64,000 nucleotides of DNA. Source: Fasciola hepatica (Eukaryota; Platyhelminthes; Trematoda; Plagiorchiida; Fasciolidae). This document shows positions 62,079 to 64,000 of the stretch, in pieces (the first letter of the stretch is position 1; every line of letters begins with the position of its first letter). Position numbers and translations under genes: made by a program. The notes under the pieces were generated by a model. The model was not told the DNA's origin and did not search any database. It saw only the letters and a list, made by a program, of their open reading frames with translations. Location: the NCBI GenBank assembly GCA_948099385.1, contig CANUEZ040000193.1:5840501-5904500 (forward strand), in the 5' to 3' direction.

Positions 62079-64000
62079 TGAATTGTAATACGCACTTGAG
62101 TTTAACGTAGGTGCCTCGAGTGCTCACTGCTTGACTCGAGGATACACACACGGTGGGGTAGATAAAGTCATCATTATTCTCGATATGATTAGGATGTCAT
62201 TGTATTTGGATGATAAGACAAACGTTCCCCGTTTCAGTCAAAGAACTGACATTGGAGGAATCCCCATGTGATTCGAAATGTGTTTACTCCAGACATGAAA
62301 ACAGCATTGCGTTCGATTTGGAGGACTTTGAATTGACGTTTCGAATGGTTATCCTAACTTCGAAGAATTCCAAAAAGCGATTCAGCATGCACACTGATTT
62401 ATGAAAGACAAATACATCATTGAAAATAACCCGCGTCAATGTGGATAACTAGGATTATACAAACATTTTTGTCGCTGACGTGAACAATGTAGCACGATTT
62501 GTTGCTTGAAAAGGGCAGTGGTAAGTTACGAACAAATCGGTGCACCATCTATAATGATTATCCTGGCTGAAAGACTGATTTGCGTCAAGCATTATCATAT
62601 CTTGTTTGTCTTTATTATGAGCAATTTACATGTCTATGACTGTAAACTACTTTCGAGAACTATGATCCACCACATTTTGTTTTTCGTTGTTGGATCCGAT
62701 GAGCCTCTACAAAACGGATTTGATCTCCGTTGTCCGTTACGGAAATCACTAACAAATTAAACAGGAAAAGATCAAAACACAAAACCCACCATATTAACTG
62801 CTTTCAAATAATTTTGCATGAGCAGTATGGCACTGTGTATGGATGACAGGATAAAATTGTCCAAAATGCACACGGCTGGTTTCGCGGTTGTTGCCGCCAA
62901 TCTACTGAGCGTACCTGGTGCTTCTCCGCCCAACCATTCTATACTTGACCACTAAACTGCTTCCAGTGACAATCCATATCGATCGCATTTCAGTTCTCAC
63001 TACTGGAACAATAGCCAGTAGCCAATATGCACGAGGCTGCCTTGGCTCCGTGGATAAATTGAATGGTTTACATTCTCGATCGGGTAGTCAATAGTACTAT
63101 TTCGTACTAATTCTTTCTGCCATCAACGACATCACGATAAATGTTAACGCCATTTGCATATCATTGTGAGGTCTATGTATTATTTGAATTTGTTTGCTTC
63201 GTCCAATCAGTGCATTGGATATGATAGAGAAATGACGCGTCGAACAAATCAAGCTCCTCAGTCACAAATTAGTTCTACTTTTGCTGATTGCTAAACGAGA
63301 CACTGTTAATGCCATCCACTTTCAATACCCTCTAGATTTACTTGATACCTCATGTTTAGCTTCGTGATTCTACTTTACGAGGTGCATGAATTTCCATCTT
63401 TTAGATAGCATTGCTTGGATGAATGGTGTGAATTGGGAATGATAATTTATATCATTCCGCAATGCACTGAACGAGAAACCTATACCAGACTTGAAGTATT
63501 TTGGAAGCACAATTATATATCCGTTCTGAATGAACCCTTTTTCCAACCTACCTAATAGTTACTACCGCTGATTTTGACGTTCAATCATTTTTCTGGGTTC
63601 ATTTTGGTCGGAGGGTGAGATATCCATCACAACATCACACGATGGTATTTCAGCATGGAATTGTCCGAGCATCGAGGTTTTCCTTTGGATGAAAAAAAAA
63701 ACATACGCATGCCATAAAAACATCACACAAATATAATGATGTGATACATTCTTTACAGTACATTGCGACCATAAATTGCTTAACTACTCTGTCGAATCTG
63801 TAAGTTGCACATCCAATGAGTTGCCTTCAACCTTCAACGCCATTTCAACACTACAGGTTCTACAAGGGCCTCATTCTTTCGGTTGCTCACCTAGTTTATC
63901 AGCGTGATATATGAATAACCTCTCGTGACCATTTCCCAATACTCAGTATGCCGGTAAGTCGTCCAGACTCCTGAACAATCACTTCGACACTCTTCAAGCT

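Larger units (their letters stand above)
58811..64000 (+). repeat. Long dispersed duplication, second copy
   Basis: This is the partner of 16480-19330 in the same orientation, running off the right edge (19320 corresponds to 64000). Relative to the first copy it has about 1.4 kb more at 59000-60385 (SINE palindrome) and about 265 bases more at 62125-62386. The extra 265 bases include a 64-codon plus-strand frame (62210-62404) that I cannot identify. Most of 62480-64000 shows no coding signal. Confidence 0.85.

Overview
This window looks like repeat-dominated intergenic DNA from a metazoan nuclear genome, most likely a parasitic flatworm. That assignment is an inference from the transposon mix: a CsRn1-type Ty3/Gypsy element with a CHCC-type Gag motif and a tRNA-Trp-like primer site, BEL/Pao elements, Penelope-like elements (PLEs) with GIY-YIG endonuclease remnants, a CR1/Jockey-type non-LTR relic, a mariner-family relic and tRNA-derived SINEs. 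I found no convincing intact host gene. Almost every recognisable coding stretch belongs to a mobile element, and most are broken.

Layout. 1-2986: 5' two-thirds of a Ty3/Gypsy element on the minus strand (LTR, primer site, gag, pol), running off the left edge. 2991-8508: a BEL/Pao element on the minus strand. Its LTR-plus-leader blocks are 99.6% identical by eye (4 differences in about 1.1 kb), yet its pol carries a stop and a frameshift and it lacks most of gag and the protease. A second leader/gag start beyond the 3' LTR implies a head-to-tail tandem that the Gypsy element interrupted. 8509-11320: copy A of a long interspersed repeat (family R). 11320-16480: nothing recognised. 16480-19330: the first copy of a long dispersed duplication; the second copy is at 58811-64000. 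21200-23030: CR1-like reverse transcriptase relic. 25190-25515: mariner-like transposase end. 26270-28270: a PLE whose two halves point in opposite directions. 29125-34908: family R copy B. 34909-38400: array of a 457-bp satellite. 38412-41265: family R copy C. 43170-47170: an old BEL/Pao relic, plus strand. 47277-47920: PLE fragment. 48450-54310: family R copy D. 54337-56040: a decayed, internally deleted Gypsy relic. 56064-56395: family R copy E. 56400-58805: the same satellite, inverted. 59265-60240: a palindrome of tRNA-derived SINEs.

How the parts relate. Family R copies B and D begin with a PLE GIY-YIG endonuclease remnant and continue about 5 kb into non-coding sequence, so the family is a PLE-containing composite. 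Copies C and D form near-identical inverted arms of about 2.85 kb around a 7.8-kb spacer. The satellite abuts family R at homologous junctions in both arrays. Each satellite monomer carries tRNA-like pol III boxes followed by a sequence laid out like a decayed type I hammerhead ribozyme. This is the arrangement known from the schistosome Sm-alpha satellite, and hammerheads are also known in PLE terminal repeats. I regard this satellite/PLE composite as the most interesting object in the window.
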